A DNA stretch of 45,775 bases from contig DUBO01000004.1 in NCBI GenBank assembly GCA_012960245.1, positions 1 to 45,775 on the forward strand, in the 5' to 3' direction. Numbering within the stretch: position 1 is the first letter of the stretch; each line of letters starts with the position of its first letter. This document shows positions 8,114 through 15,595 of the stretch, in pieces. This stretch comes from Candidatus Binatota bacterium. Its GTDB lineage: Bacteria; Desulfobacterota; Binatia; UBA1149. The notes under the pieces are model-generated. The model had not been told where the DNA came from. It ran no database searches and worked only from the letters and a program-made list of their open reading frames with translations. A program made the translations under genes and the position numbers.

Positions 8114-8575
8114 CTTGGTGGCGCGCGCGGCCTCTCGCTGGCGCTCGCGATCCTTGAGCGAGGAGCGCTTGTCGTGTTTTTTCTTGCCCTTCGCGAGCAC
8201 TACCTCCGCCTTGATTTTCCCGCCACTGTCGTAAAGGCGCGTCACGACCAGCGTGTAGCCGCTCTGCCGCACCTTGCCCTCGAGCTTGTCGATTTCGCGG
8301 CGATGCAGGAGCAGCTTGCGGTCGTGCACCGACTCGTGGCCCTGCTCGCCCTGCGAAGAACAGGCCCCCACGTGGCAGCCCTGCAGGTAAGCCTCGCCGC
8401 GGCGCAATCGAACGTAGGAATCGGCGAGGTTGGCGCGGCCCTCGCGTATGGCCTTCACCTCGCTGCCGACCAGTACGATACCGGCCTCCATGGTATCCTC
8501 GACCATGTACTGGTAACGCACGCGGCGGTTCTCGGCCAGAGCCCCCCTTCCCTTGCTGCCCGATCGCTTAGCCAC
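8102..8575 (-). CDS. smpB: SsrA-binding protein SmpB
   Basis: A 157-residue partner of tmRNA that delivers it to stalled ribosomes by mimicking the anticodon stem. Recognised from LAENRRVRYQYMVEDTMEAG, VLVGSEVKAIREGRANLADS and the basic tail GKKKHDKRSSLKDRERQREA, whose family role is to enter the mRNA channel. The start is GTG, with no strong Shine-Dalgarno before it. It sits downstream of panD on the same strand but across 388 bp, so it is probably transcribed separately. Its RNA partner ssrA is encoded in this window at 189-542. Confidence 0.96.
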   Translation of the reverse strand: MAKRSGSKGRGALAENRRVRYQYMVEDTMEAGIVLVGSEVKAIREGRANLADSYVRLRRGEAYLQGCHVGACSSQGEQGHESVHDRKLLLHRREIDKLEGKVRQSGYTLVVTRLYDSGGKIKAEVVLAKGKKKHDKRSSLKDRERQREAARATKLRF

Positions 8576-8963
8576 CGCCGGAGTTTAACACGCCACCCGA
8601 CTGGGCACGAAGCAGGCCCCACCCCCCGCTTGGGGGGGGAGGCTGACTGGCCCCCCGCAAACCGCCTGCCCGCCTATACGGTACATCCTGGCGCTGAAGT
8701 CGAAAAAGCCCTTGACCGACCCCGGCCAGAAGCGCTTCAATAGGTATTGGAGCCGTATGGCCCCAGCGTATTACGCCACCGAGACGGCAGCTTTATCGCC
8801 GGGTCGGTGTCGGGGTGGCAGTTCGAGAGAAGTGGCCCCCCGGGGATGCGGCGGCGTTTCCTGGCGTCTCCATCGGACGCAAGCGTCGCTCGCATCGCGT
8901 GAGCGCTCTTCATTTTTTACCGCAGTATCTACCGCAGTATCGCCCGCAGCCCAGCGAGCCGGC
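8576..8963. other. Intergenic region panD-smpB, no gene seen
   Basis: This 388-bp gap should carry the smpB promoter and the end of the pan transcript. It contains a C6-GCTT-G8 hairpin (8622-8639) without a T-run and a 12-bp tandem repeat (8918-8941). A plus-strand frame from TTG 8712 runs on into panD; it has no ribosome-binding site and its later part is only antisense to panD. I see no supported gene. Confidence 0.5.
8918..8941. repeat. 12-bp perfect tandem repeat
   Basis: TACCGCAGTATC is present twice head-to-tail, immediately after a T6 run. It lies about 25 bp beyond the panD stop. No function is apparent. Confidence 0.85.
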
Positions 8964-9347
8964 TCAGCCGAAGGCCTGGCCGGGTACTTCTTCGCGTCCC
9001 TCGTCGACCGGGTTGTTCGCCTCGTCTACGAACACGCAGCTGGGCTTCCAGCTCAAGGCCTGCGAGTCTTCCATCCAGCCGAAGGCGGCAACTATTACGA
9101 GGTCGCCACGCGAAGCCTTGTGAGCCGCGGCGCCGTTGATGCAGACCACCCGTGAGCCTGCCGCGCCCTCGATGGCGTAGGTCTCAAAACGCTCGCCGTT
9201 GGTCACGTTCCACACGTGTACGGCTTCGCCCGTGATCAGGCCGGCTGCGTCCATGAGCTCGCTGTCTATGGTCACGCTGCCCTCGTAGTCGAGGTCGGCA
9301 CCGGTGACGGTGGCGCGATGGATTTTGCCTCTCAGCATCTTACGCAT
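8964..9347 (-). CDS. panD: Aspartate 1-decarboxylase
   Basis: Makes beta-alanine from aspartate for pantothenate synthesis. It is a pyruvoyl enzyme that self-cleaves at Gly23-Ser24, seen in YEGSVTID. The N-terminus MRKMLRGKIHRATVTGADL and the segment ERFETYAIEGAAGSRVVCIN are characteristic. The length is 127 residues, normal for the family. Its ATG overlaps the panC stop by 8 bp (ATGCGTAA), so translation is likely coupled. It is the last gene of panB-panC-panD. Confidence 0.96.
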   Translation of the reverse strand: MRKMLRGKIHRATVTGADLDYEGSVTIDSELMDAAGLITGEAVHVWNVTNGERFETYAIEGAAGSRVVCINGAAAHKASRGDLVIVAAFGWMEDSQALSWKPSCVFVDEANNPVDEGREEVPGQAFG

Positions 9348-10236
9348 GTGCGGGAGTCTCCTCTTTGTCGGCAGCAGTCACGGCCGAGGCCGTGCGTTGC
9401 AATACCACGTTGTCAATCAAGCGTACCGGCCCCAGCGCGGCGGCCACGGCCAGCACGCAGCCTGCCGTGGCCCGCGGCACGGGTTGCAGCGTGGCACCAT
9501 CGACCAGGCTCACGTACTCGGCCGTCATTCCCTCGGCGGCTTCGATTTCCGAGGCCACGAGGCCGACCAGGGCCTGCGACGAGTCTTCGCCTGTCTGCCA
9601 GGCGTCGCTGGCCAGGCACAGGCCGCGGTAGATGGCGGGGGCCTGCTGCCGTTCTGCGGCCGAGAGGCGTTCGTTGCGCGTGCTCATGGCCACGCCGTCG
9701 GGCTCTCGGCAGGTGGCCACCGAAACAACATCGACGCCAAAGTGAAGGTCGGCGGCCATGCGGCGTATTACCTGCAGTTGCTGGTAGTCCTTCTCGCCGA
9801 AGACCGCGAAGTCGGGCTCGACCATGTTGAACAGCGCACTCACCACCGTGGCCACGCCGTCAAAGTGCCCGGGCCTGCCGGGACCGCAGAGGGTGTCGGC
9901 CAGTCCCGATACTATCACCCGGCTGGCCGATCCCGCCGGGTACACCTGCTCCGCCTCGGGCACGAACATCATGTCGACTCCCTCGGCCTGCAGCATGGCC
10001 TCGTCGGCCGAAGTGTTGCGGGGGTAGTTTTCAAAATCACCCGGGTCGTTGAACTGCGCCGGGTTAACAAAAATCGACACGACCACGACGTCGGCATCGG
10101 CCTTCGCGCGACGCACCAGCTCGAGGTGCCCCTCGTGGAGAAAACCCATGGTCGGCACCAGGCCCACGCGCAGCCCCGCGCCGCGAACCTGTCGCGACAG
10201 CTCACGCATGACTGCTATATCGGTTACAGTTTTCAA
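9340..10236 (-). CDS. panC: Pantothenate synthetase
   Basis: A 298-residue ATP-dependent ligase joining pantoate and beta-alanine. The nucleotide-binding motif VPTMGFLHEGHLELV lies at about residues 27-41. FVNPAQFNDPGDFENYPR and VFGEKDYQQL are family hallmarks, and STRNERLSAAER is the C-terminal ATP-site signature. It lies 53 bp after panB and overlaps panD, giving a complete three-step set for pantothenate except for ketopantoate reductase (panE), which is not in the window. IlvC, also encoded here, can supply ketopantoate reductase activity in some bacteria. Confidence 0.97.
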   Translation of the reverse strand: MKTVTDIAVMRELSRQVRGAGLRVGLVPTMGFLHEGHLELVRRAKADADVVVVSIFVNPAQFNDPGDFENYPRNTSADEAMLQAEGVDMMFVPEAEQVYPAGSASRVIVSGLADTLCGPGRPGHFDGVATVVSALFNMVEPDFAVFGEKDYQQLQVIRRMAADLHFGVDVVSVATCREPDGVAMSTRNERLSAAERQQAPAIYRGLCLASDAWQTGEDSSQALVGLVASEIEAAEGMTAEYVSLVDGATLQPVPRATAGCVLAVAAALGPVRLIDNVVLQRTASAVTAADKEETPAHA

Positions 10237-10289
10237 CTGGTTATTCTGCCGTTATCCGGCCAAGCCTTTCGCTTGGCCCCCGCTCCAGC

Positions 10290-11192
10290 TCAGGAACCGC
10301 CCAGCGCCCTGCGCCGCGAAGGTGGCCTGTTGGCCGAGCGTGGCTTACGCGACGAGAAGCAGTGCTCGGGTGCCGGAAAGCTGCCGTCGCGAACCTCGGC
10401 CACGTAGCTGCCTATGGCCTCGGTGGCCACCGTTCCCAGCTCGGCGTAACGGCGCACAAAGCGTGGGGCTATGCGTTCTTCGAGCCCGAGCACGTCGTGC
10501 ATGACCAGCACCTGCCCGTCGCAGGAGGGGCCGGCACCTATGCCTATGGTGGGCACGTTTACTGATTCGGTGATCTCGCGACCAAGCTCGGAGGGAACGC
10601 CCTCTATCACGATGGCAAAGGCTCCCGCGTCTTCGAGCGCGCGGGCGTCGGCCAGGATCCGTTCGCGGGCCCCCGGTGCGCCACCGCTCTCGCGGCCCTG
10701 CACCTTGTGTCCGCCCATGCGGTGCACCGACTGCGGGGTCAGGCCAATGTGGCCCACCACGGGGATGTCGATGTTGGACAGGCGCGCCACTGTATCGGCG
10801 ATGTTGACTCCGCCCTCGAGCTTGACGGCCTCGGCGCCGGCTTCCTTGATGAAGCGACCGGCGTTTACCAGCGCCTCTTCGGCCGACACCTGGTAAGACA
10901 TGAAGGGCATGTCGGCCACCACCAGGGCACGCTTGCGGCCGCGGGCCACCATGCGCACGTGGTAGACCATCTCGTCCATGGTGACACCCAGGGTGTTGTC
11001 CATGCCCTGTACCACCATGGCCAGCGAGTCTCCCACCAGCAGCATGTCCACGCCCGCCCGGTCGGCCAGGCGCGAGAAGGTAAAGTCGTAGGCGGTGAGC
11101 ATGGTCAAGCGACGCTCGCCCTTGGCGTCGATGACGCCGGGCACGGTCACTTTTTTCTCAGTAAACTTACTGTCAGCTATTCCGGTGGTCAT
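10290..11192 (-). CDS. panB: 3-methyl-2-oxobutanoate hydroxymethyltransferase
   Basis: A 300-residue enzyme adding a hydroxymethyl group from methylene-THF to ketoisovalerate, the first pantothenate-specific step. MLTAYDFTFSRLADRAGVD and LLVGDSLAMVVQG (about residues 51-63) hold the Mg2+ ligands, and HIGLTPQSVHRMGG is conserved. The last 25 or so residues form an Arg/Ser-rich tail. GGGAGG lies 7 bp before the ATG, separated by a T7 run. Ketoisovalerate is the product of the IlvD reaction encoded elsewhere in the window. Confidence 0.97.
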   Translation of the reverse strand: MTTGIADSKFTEKKVTVPGVIDAKGERRLTMLTAYDFTFSRLADRAGVDMLLVGDSLAMVVQGMDNTLGVTMDEMVYHVRMVARGRKRALVVADMPFMSYQVSAEEALVNAGRFIKEAGAEAVKLEGGVNIADTVARLSNIDIPVVGHIGLTPQSVHRMGGHKVQGRESGGAPGARERILADARALEDAGAFAIVIEGVPSELGREITESVNVPTIGIGAGPSCDGQVLVMHDVLGLEERIAPRFVRRYAELGTVATEAIGSYVAEVRDGSFPAPEHCFSSRKPRSANRPPSRRRALGGS

Positions 11193-11299
11193 AAAAAAAC
11201 CTCCCGAACCAGCGGAAGGTCATCGACCACCGGCAGTCGCGAGCCCGTGGTCACGGGTGACGCTACGCCGGAAGACGCTCTGAACTCCCGTCTCGGTCC

Positions 11300-11950
11300 T
11301 TAGTTGGATCCAAGCGGTACGTAATGCTGGACACCCTGTCCCATGCCGTCAATCTCCCGGACGAGGTCGGTGAAATCACCGCCATTCTCGACAAAGTCGA
11401 TGTCCGAACTGTTGACGACCAACAACGGGGCGTCCCGGTATCCATGGAAGAAGCGCCTGTACGCTTCTGCCAGCTTCTCAAGGTACTCGCGTCCGAGCCT
11501 TTTCTCAAAAGATCGGGCGCGCTTCCTCAGTCTCCTTAGCAGGACATCGATGTCCGCGTCAAGGAACACGACCAGGTCAGGTTGCCTGACTCGAGCATCA
11601 AGCAATCCATAAATACGATCGTAAAGGACCAATTCGTCCTCGGAAAGGGTGATTTCAGCAAAAATACGGTCTTTTGCGAACAAATAGTCGGCTACGGTGG
11701 CCTGTTGAAAAAGATCCATCTGCACCAGTTCCTGCTGCTGGCGGTAGCGTTCGATGAGAAACGAGAGCTGGGCGGTAAAGGCGTAGCGCTGCGGTTCCTC
11801 GTAAAAACGGGCCAGGAAGGGGTTGTCTTCCAGCGGCTCGCGCACCAGGCGGGCCCCGTAGTTCTGGGCCAGGGCCTGGGCCAGCGAGCTCTTGCCCACC
11901 GCTATGGGCCCCTCCACTGCGATATAACGCAGGCTGTGTTCGTTCGGCAA
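11300..11950 (-). CDS. Deoxynucleoside kinase family protein
   Basis: A 216-residue P-loop kinase of the deoxyadenosine/deoxyguanosine kinase family, phosphorylating deoxynucleosides for salvage. YIAVEGPIAVGKSSLAQALA carries the P-loop (about residues 14-21). LVREPLEDNPFLARFYEEP is the substrate-site segment, and RIYGLLDARVRQPDLVVFLD plus a basic lid (LRKRARSFEKRL) follow. I chose the TTG at 11950 because GAGGGGAG lies 7 bp upstream and a start there places the first beta strand correctly; the much longer frame runs into nagZ. It lies 107 bp before panB, and this kinase often neighbours panB (commonly with folK) in related bacteria; folK is not present here. Confidence 0.85.
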   Translation of the reverse strand: MPNEHSLRYIAVEGPIAVGKSSLAQALAQNYGARLVREPLEDNPFLARFYEEPQRYAFTAQLSFLIERYRQQQELVQMDLFQQATVADYLFAKDRIFAEITLSEDELVLYDRIYGLLDARVRQPDLVVFLDADIDVLLRRLRKRARSFEKRLGREYLEKLAEAYRRFFHGYRDAPLLVVNSSDIDFVENGGDFTDLVREIDGMGQGVQHYVPLGSN

Positions 11951-11984
11951 CTGAAAACTCCCCTCAACTGAGTCGGTTAGCACG

Positions 11985-12000
11985 CCCCCGAATGGGGGTA
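11985..12000 (+). repeat. 16-nt palindromic repeat, copy 1
   Basis: CCCCCGAATGGGGGTA lies between the divergent deoxynucleoside kinase and nagZ genes. An identical 16-mer is found on the opposite strand at 19645-19660. It could form a 5-bp C/G hairpin with a 4-nt loop. Confidence 0.7.
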
Positions 12001-12028
12001 AAGCGCTGGCTGTGATAAGATTTAATCT

Positions 12029-13111
12029 ATGTCCCCGCGTTCGGCAGCAGGGGTGGTGGAGAAGGCGGAAGTGGAGGCCGGCGGGTTCCTGGTGACAGGT
12101 ATCGAGGAGGCCCGCCTCGGGGACGACGACAGTGGTCGGCTCGAGCGGATCATGCCCTTTGCGGTGATACTTTTTGCCCGCCACATGCCCGATCTCGAAA
12201 GCTTGCTTTCGCTCACGGCCCAGCTGCGTGAGCGCGACGCCGACTGCCTGCTGGCCATAGACCACGAGGGCGGCCGCGTAGACCGCACGCCCGATCCCTT
12301 TACGCACTTTCCTGCCGCTCTCAACATGGCCCGGCACGGCGACCCCGGGGCGGTAAAGCACGCTGGCGCCTGCCAGGGTGCAGAGCTTCGCGCGGCGGGC
12401 TTCGACATCGACTTCGGGCCGGTGCTCGACATCCACACCAACGAGGCCAACCCCATCATCGGGGACCGCGCCTTCGGAACCACGCCTGAAGAAGTGTCAC
12501 ACTTTGCCCTCCCCTGGCTGCAAGGCTTGAGCGAGTCGGGAGTAACCGGCTGCGGTAAACATTTTCCGGGCCACGGCGACACCGACCTCGACTCGCACCT
12601 CGCCCTTCCCACCGTCAGCCACAACATAGACCGACTGCGCAGCGTTGAACTGAGACCATTTGCGCGCGCCATTGCCAGCGGCGTGCCCATGCTCATGACC
12701 GCCCACCTGCTCTGCCGCGCCCTGGACGCCGAGCTGCCCGCGAGTCTGAGCAAGGCGGCGGTCAGCGGCTACCTGCGCGACGAGCTGGGTTACAATGGCG
12801 TGGTGATCGTGGATGACCTCGAGATGAAAGCCGTGGCCAACCAGTACGGTGCCGGTGAAGCCGCCGTCATGGCACTGCAGGCGGGCAACGATCTCGCCAT
12901 GGTGTGCAACGGTGGCCGGGCGATGGACGAAGCCCACGAGGGAATCGCACGCGCCATAGCCGACCGTAGAATCGACGAAGGACAGCTGGCCCGCTCGCGC
13001 TCGCGACTGTCCAGGCTACGCAAGCGGGCGCTCAAGGGACGAAAAAAAACGGGACCAATCTCGGCTATCGGTGCCGAAGAACATCGCCTGCTGGCTGCGC
13101 AACTTGCGTAA
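12029..13111 (+). CDS. nagZ: Beta-N-acetylhexosaminidase NagZ (GH3)
   Basis: A 360-residue glycoside hydrolase family 3 enzyme that removes GlcNAc from muropeptides during cell-wall recycling. LLAIDHEGGRVDR, the signature GKHFPGHGDTDLDSH (about residues 176-190, with the catalytic His loop) and VIVDDLEMKAV (nucleophile Asp at about 262) are all present. There is no signal peptide, as expected for the cytoplasmic enzyme. The ATG at 12029 lacks a ribosome-binding site; GTG codons about 24-30 bp further in are alternatives. A SPOR-domain (peptidoglycan-binding) gene follows after 29 bp, giving a small cell-wall pair. Confidence 0.92.
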   Translation: MSPRSAAGVVEKAEVEAGGFLVTGIEEARLGDDDSGRLERIMPFAVILFARHMPDLESLLSLTAQLRERDADCLLAIDHEGGRVDRTPDPFTHFPAALNMARHGDPGAVKHAGACQGAELRAAGFDIDFGPVLDIHTNEANPIIGDRAFGTTPEEVSHFALPWLQGLSESGVTGCGKHFPGHGDTDLDSHLALPTVSHNIDRLRSVELRPFARAIASGVPMLMTAHLLCRALDAELPASLSKAAVSGYLRDELGYNGVVIVDDLEMKAVANQYGAGEAAVMALQAGNDLAMVCNGGRAMDEAHEGIARAIADRRIDEGQLARSRSRLSRLRKRALKGRKKTGPISAIGAEEHRLLAAQLA

Positions 13112-13140
13112 CGACACGGGCAACGGGATAAGGAAAAGGA

Positions 13141-13947
13141 ATGCAGGTGAAACACTCGATGAAGAAACCAACCGGGCTGGCCTTTGGCGCGGTAACTACA
13201 CTGGGAATAGTGTTGCTGGTACTGGCGGTTGCCAGGCAGGCAGGCGATCTACCGGCCGGGTTGTCCGGCGACCTTGGGTTCGGTAATGCCGGGCTGGCAC
13301 TGGCCGGCCTGGGAGTGGGCACGGTAGCCACCGACGACAGCACCAACGACAGCACCGGCGCCCTGGATGCGCAGCAGCTGGCGGCCTCCACCCTGCGCGA
13401 GCGCTTCCTGCAAGGGACACCGTACGAAGAAACCGTAATCGACGCGCCCGCGGCACCTTCTTACGAACGCGGCTCGTCCTACCAACGGGGATCGAACAAG
13501 GCGGAAGTACTGCCGGCCGACGGCTGGCTGGCTGCGCCCAGCTCGAGCGAAAGCAACGGCGACGCCGACGCCGACGCCGCCAACCTGGCCGTCGATGAAA
13601 TCCGCAAGGAAGTACAGAAGAATACAGCTGCTCCCGCGGCGGCTGTAAAGCCGGTGGCACCAGCTGCACCGGTGGCCCCGCCGCTCGTACAGACCGCCGA
13701 GGCTGCGCCCGGGGCCGTGCCGGCGATGTCGTTGCAAGTGGGAGCCTTCAGGCAGGTCGAGAGCGCGATGTCATTGAAGAACCGCCTGCTGCCTCGTTTC
13801 CCCGATACCTGGATAAGCCTTATAAATTCCGGCGGCGAGCCACTCTACCGCGTACGCGTGGGTCACTTCTTCGGTGTCGAAGAAACGACCTCGCTCAAGG
13901 CCGAGTTGCTGGCGCACGGTTTTCCCTCCTTCCGTACTACGAACTGA
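13141..13947 (+). CDS. Membrane-anchored SPOR-domain protein
   Basis: A 268-residue protein with one N-terminal membrane segment (about residues 10-31), a long Ala/Pro/Ser-rich linker and a C-terminal SPOR domain (about 194-268: MSLQVGAFRQVESAMSLKNR, then PLYRVRVGHFFGVEETTSLK). SPOR domains bind denuded glycan strands at the division septum, so a periplasmic role in division or wall remodelling is inferred. AAGGAAAAGGA precedes the ATG. It follows nagZ closely. Its last 11 bp overlap the convergent mtnA gene. Confidence 0.85.
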   Translation: MQVKHSMKKPTGLAFGAVTTLGIVLLVLAVARQAGDLPAGLSGDLGFGNAGLALAGLGVGTVATDDSTNDSTGALDAQQLAASTLRERFLQGTPYEETVIDAPAAPSYERGSSYQRGSNKAEVLPADGWLAAPSSSESNGDADADAANLAVDEIRKEVQKNTAAPAAAVKPVAPAAPVAPPLVQTAEAAPGAVPAMSLQVGAFRQVESAMSLKNRLLPRFPDTWISLINSGGEPLYRVRVGHFFGVEETTSLKAELLAHGFPSFRTTN

Positions 13948-15022
13948 GGGCTGCCTTGGCGACCGCTGCCCTTGCTGATCGGGCCCGGGATACAACCCGG
14001 CGCAACCCGGTGGCGTAGTTTCCCCGAACAACTCCCTGCTCGGTTATTATCGCCGTCACCAGTTCGGAAGGCGTGACGTCGAAGGCCGGGTTGAACACCT
14101 TGACACCATCGGCCGCCACGCGACGGCCCGCCACGTGCGTGACCTCCGAAGCGTCGCGCTCCTCTATGGGAATGTCGTCGCCATGGGGACAACCAAGATC
14201 AATAGAAGAAGTGGGCGCGGCCACGAAGAACGGCACACCGTGCCTGCGCGCCAATACTGCCAGGGGGTAGGTGCCCACCTTGTTGGCCACGTCACCGTTG
14301 GCTGCCGTACGATCGGTGCCCACCACCACTGCGGCTATGGCACGGCTCTGGAACAGGCGGCCGGCCATGCTGTCGGTCATGAGCGTTACCGGGATCCCCA
14401 ACTTCGTAAGCTCCCAGGCCGTCAGCCGAGCACCCTGCAGGTAGGGGCGTGTTTCGCCGGCATAAACTTCGCGCGAATTGTCCAGTTCCCAGGCCCTTCG
14501 TATGACTCCGACCGCCGTGCCGTAGCCGGCCGTGGCCAGCGCGCCGGCGTTGCAGTGGGTCACCAGCGGCCCGCGCCGCCGTATGAGCCTTGCGCCGTGC
14601 TCGCCGATGGCGCGATTGGCCGCCACGTCGTCGGTGAGCATGCGCCGGGCCTGCCTGACGAGCCTGCTCGATAAGCGCGCCGGCGTCATGCCCGCCTCCG
14701 CCGCGGCCACGGCCAGCGGGCGCAGGCTGCTCAGAGCCCAGGCCAGGTTGACCGCCGTGGGCCGCGAGGCCAGGAGCAGCGACGAGGCCGCGTCGTAGTC
14801 TTCGAGCAGCCGGCTCTTGCGAAACCGCGCGGCTTCAAGAGCGATGCCGAAAGCGGCGGTCACGCCTATGGCCGGCGCGCCGCGCACAACCATGCGGTTT
14901 ATAGCGCGGGCCGTCTCACGCGCGCCGCGACAGCGGATCACCGTCTCCACAAACGGCAGCCGGCGCTGGTCGATGAGCTCGAGCACGCCGCTGCGCAGCG
15001 CTATGGGCCTTATTTCTGCCAT
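13937..15022 (-). CDS. mtnA: S-methyl-5-thioribose-1-phosphate isomerase
   Basis: A 361-residue isomerase of the eIF2B-alpha-like family that converts methylthioribose-1-phosphate to methylthioribulose-1-phosphate in methionine salvage. MVVRGAPAIGVTAAFGIAL, LVTHCNAGALATAGYGTAVG (catalytic Cys) and VVVGTDRTAANGDVANKVGT (catalytic Asp) are clear. I start it at the ATG at 15022, which fits the family N-terminus (MAEIRPIALRSG); the frame extends to 15127 with unrelated residues. No other methionine-salvage gene is visible here. Ribose-1,5-bisphosphate isomerase is a related alternative but less likely. Confidence 0.9.
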   Translation of the reverse strand: MAEIRPIALRSGVLELIDQRRLPFVETVIRCRGARETARAINRMVVRGAPAIGVTAAFGIALEAARFRKSRLLEDYDAASSLLLASRPTAVNLAWALSSLRPLAVAAAEAGMTPARLSSRLVRQARRMLTDDVAANRAIGEHGARLIRRRGPLVTHCNAGALATAGYGTAVGVIRRAWELDNSREVYAGETRPYLQGARLTAWELTKLGIPVTLMTDSMAGRLFQSRAIAAVVVGTDRTAANGDVANKVGTYPLAVLARRHGVPFFVAAPTSSIDLGCPHGDDIPIEERDASEVTHVAGRRVAADGVKVFNPAFDVTPSELVTAIITEQGVVRGNYATGLRRVVSRARSARAAVAKAALSS

Positions 15023-15154
15023 CGTGTTGCTTAGCGGGGAGCCTCGTGACCGGCTGCCATAGGCCCACACACCCCGGCTACCGTCAACCGTGGGGAGGAC
15101 ATGGCCATCCAACCCCCGGTTGACCACCGGTCATTGCCCCAATAGGTTGGCTCA

Positions 15155-15592
15155 ATGGAGAGGCAATCGCACACCGAGACCGTCCAGGCCACGCTGCAGC
15201 GCTGCTTTGAAACCGTCGTTGATTTCGAACGCTACCCCGACTGGTTCAGTGGCCTGGAAAAAGCAGACGTCATCGAGTCTGACCCCGACAAGGGGCTGTG
15301 GACAGTGCGCTACTCGCTCAACATGATAATCCGCACGCTGAGTTACACGCTCAGCTACAGCTCGACGACGCCCGGGCAGCTGCAATGGACGATGCTGGAG
15401 GGCGACGTCAACGACATCGAGGGCAGCTACGACTTCGTTGAGCTTGAGCCCGGTCTCACCGAGGCCACCTGCCGACAAGGAATAGACATCGGCTTCTGGA
15501 TACCCGGGCCGGTGAAGCGCGGCTTCGAAGCGACAGCGCTCATCGCCTCGGTCAAAGAGTTCAAGGCCGCGGCCGAGTCGACCCCGGCTTAG
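15155..15592 (+). CDS. START/SRPBCC-fold protein (COQ10-like)
   Basis: A 145-residue protein of the polyketide cyclase/SRPBCC superfamily. ETVVDFERYPDWFSGLEKAD near residues 19-38 is the typical helix-loop of ligand-binding START-like domains, and a final helix (PVKRGFEATALIASVKEFKA) closes the cavity. Such proteins bind hydrophobic ligands such as quinones, lipids or polyketides. The ligand here is unknown. It is divergent from mtnA (132 bp between starts) and convergent with the large hydrolase, 3 bp apart. The ribosome-binding site is weak (AGG, 8 bp upstream). Confidence 0.75.
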   Translation: MERQSHTETVQATLQRCFETVVDFERYPDWFSGLEKADVIESDPDKGLWTVRYSLNMIIRTLSYTLSYSSTTPGQLQWTMLEGDVNDIEGSYDFVELEPGLTEATCRQGIDIGFWIPGPVKRGFEATALIASVKEFKAAAESTPA

Positions 15593-15595
15593 CCG

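Noticed and set aside
8622-8639. C6-GCTT-G8 hairpin as a rho-independent terminator
   Set aside because: No T-run follows on either strand.
8712-9155. Plus-strand frame starting at TTG 8712 (K-R-F-N-R-Y-W-S-R-M-A-P near its start)
   Set aside because: The start faintly recalls a methyltransferase N-terminus, but there is no ribosome-binding site and most of the frame is antisense to panD.
11300-12436. Extended deoxynucleoside kinase start at 12436
   Set aside because: The extension runs through nagZ on the other strand; the TTG at 11950 has a good ribosome-binding site and the correct family N-terminus.
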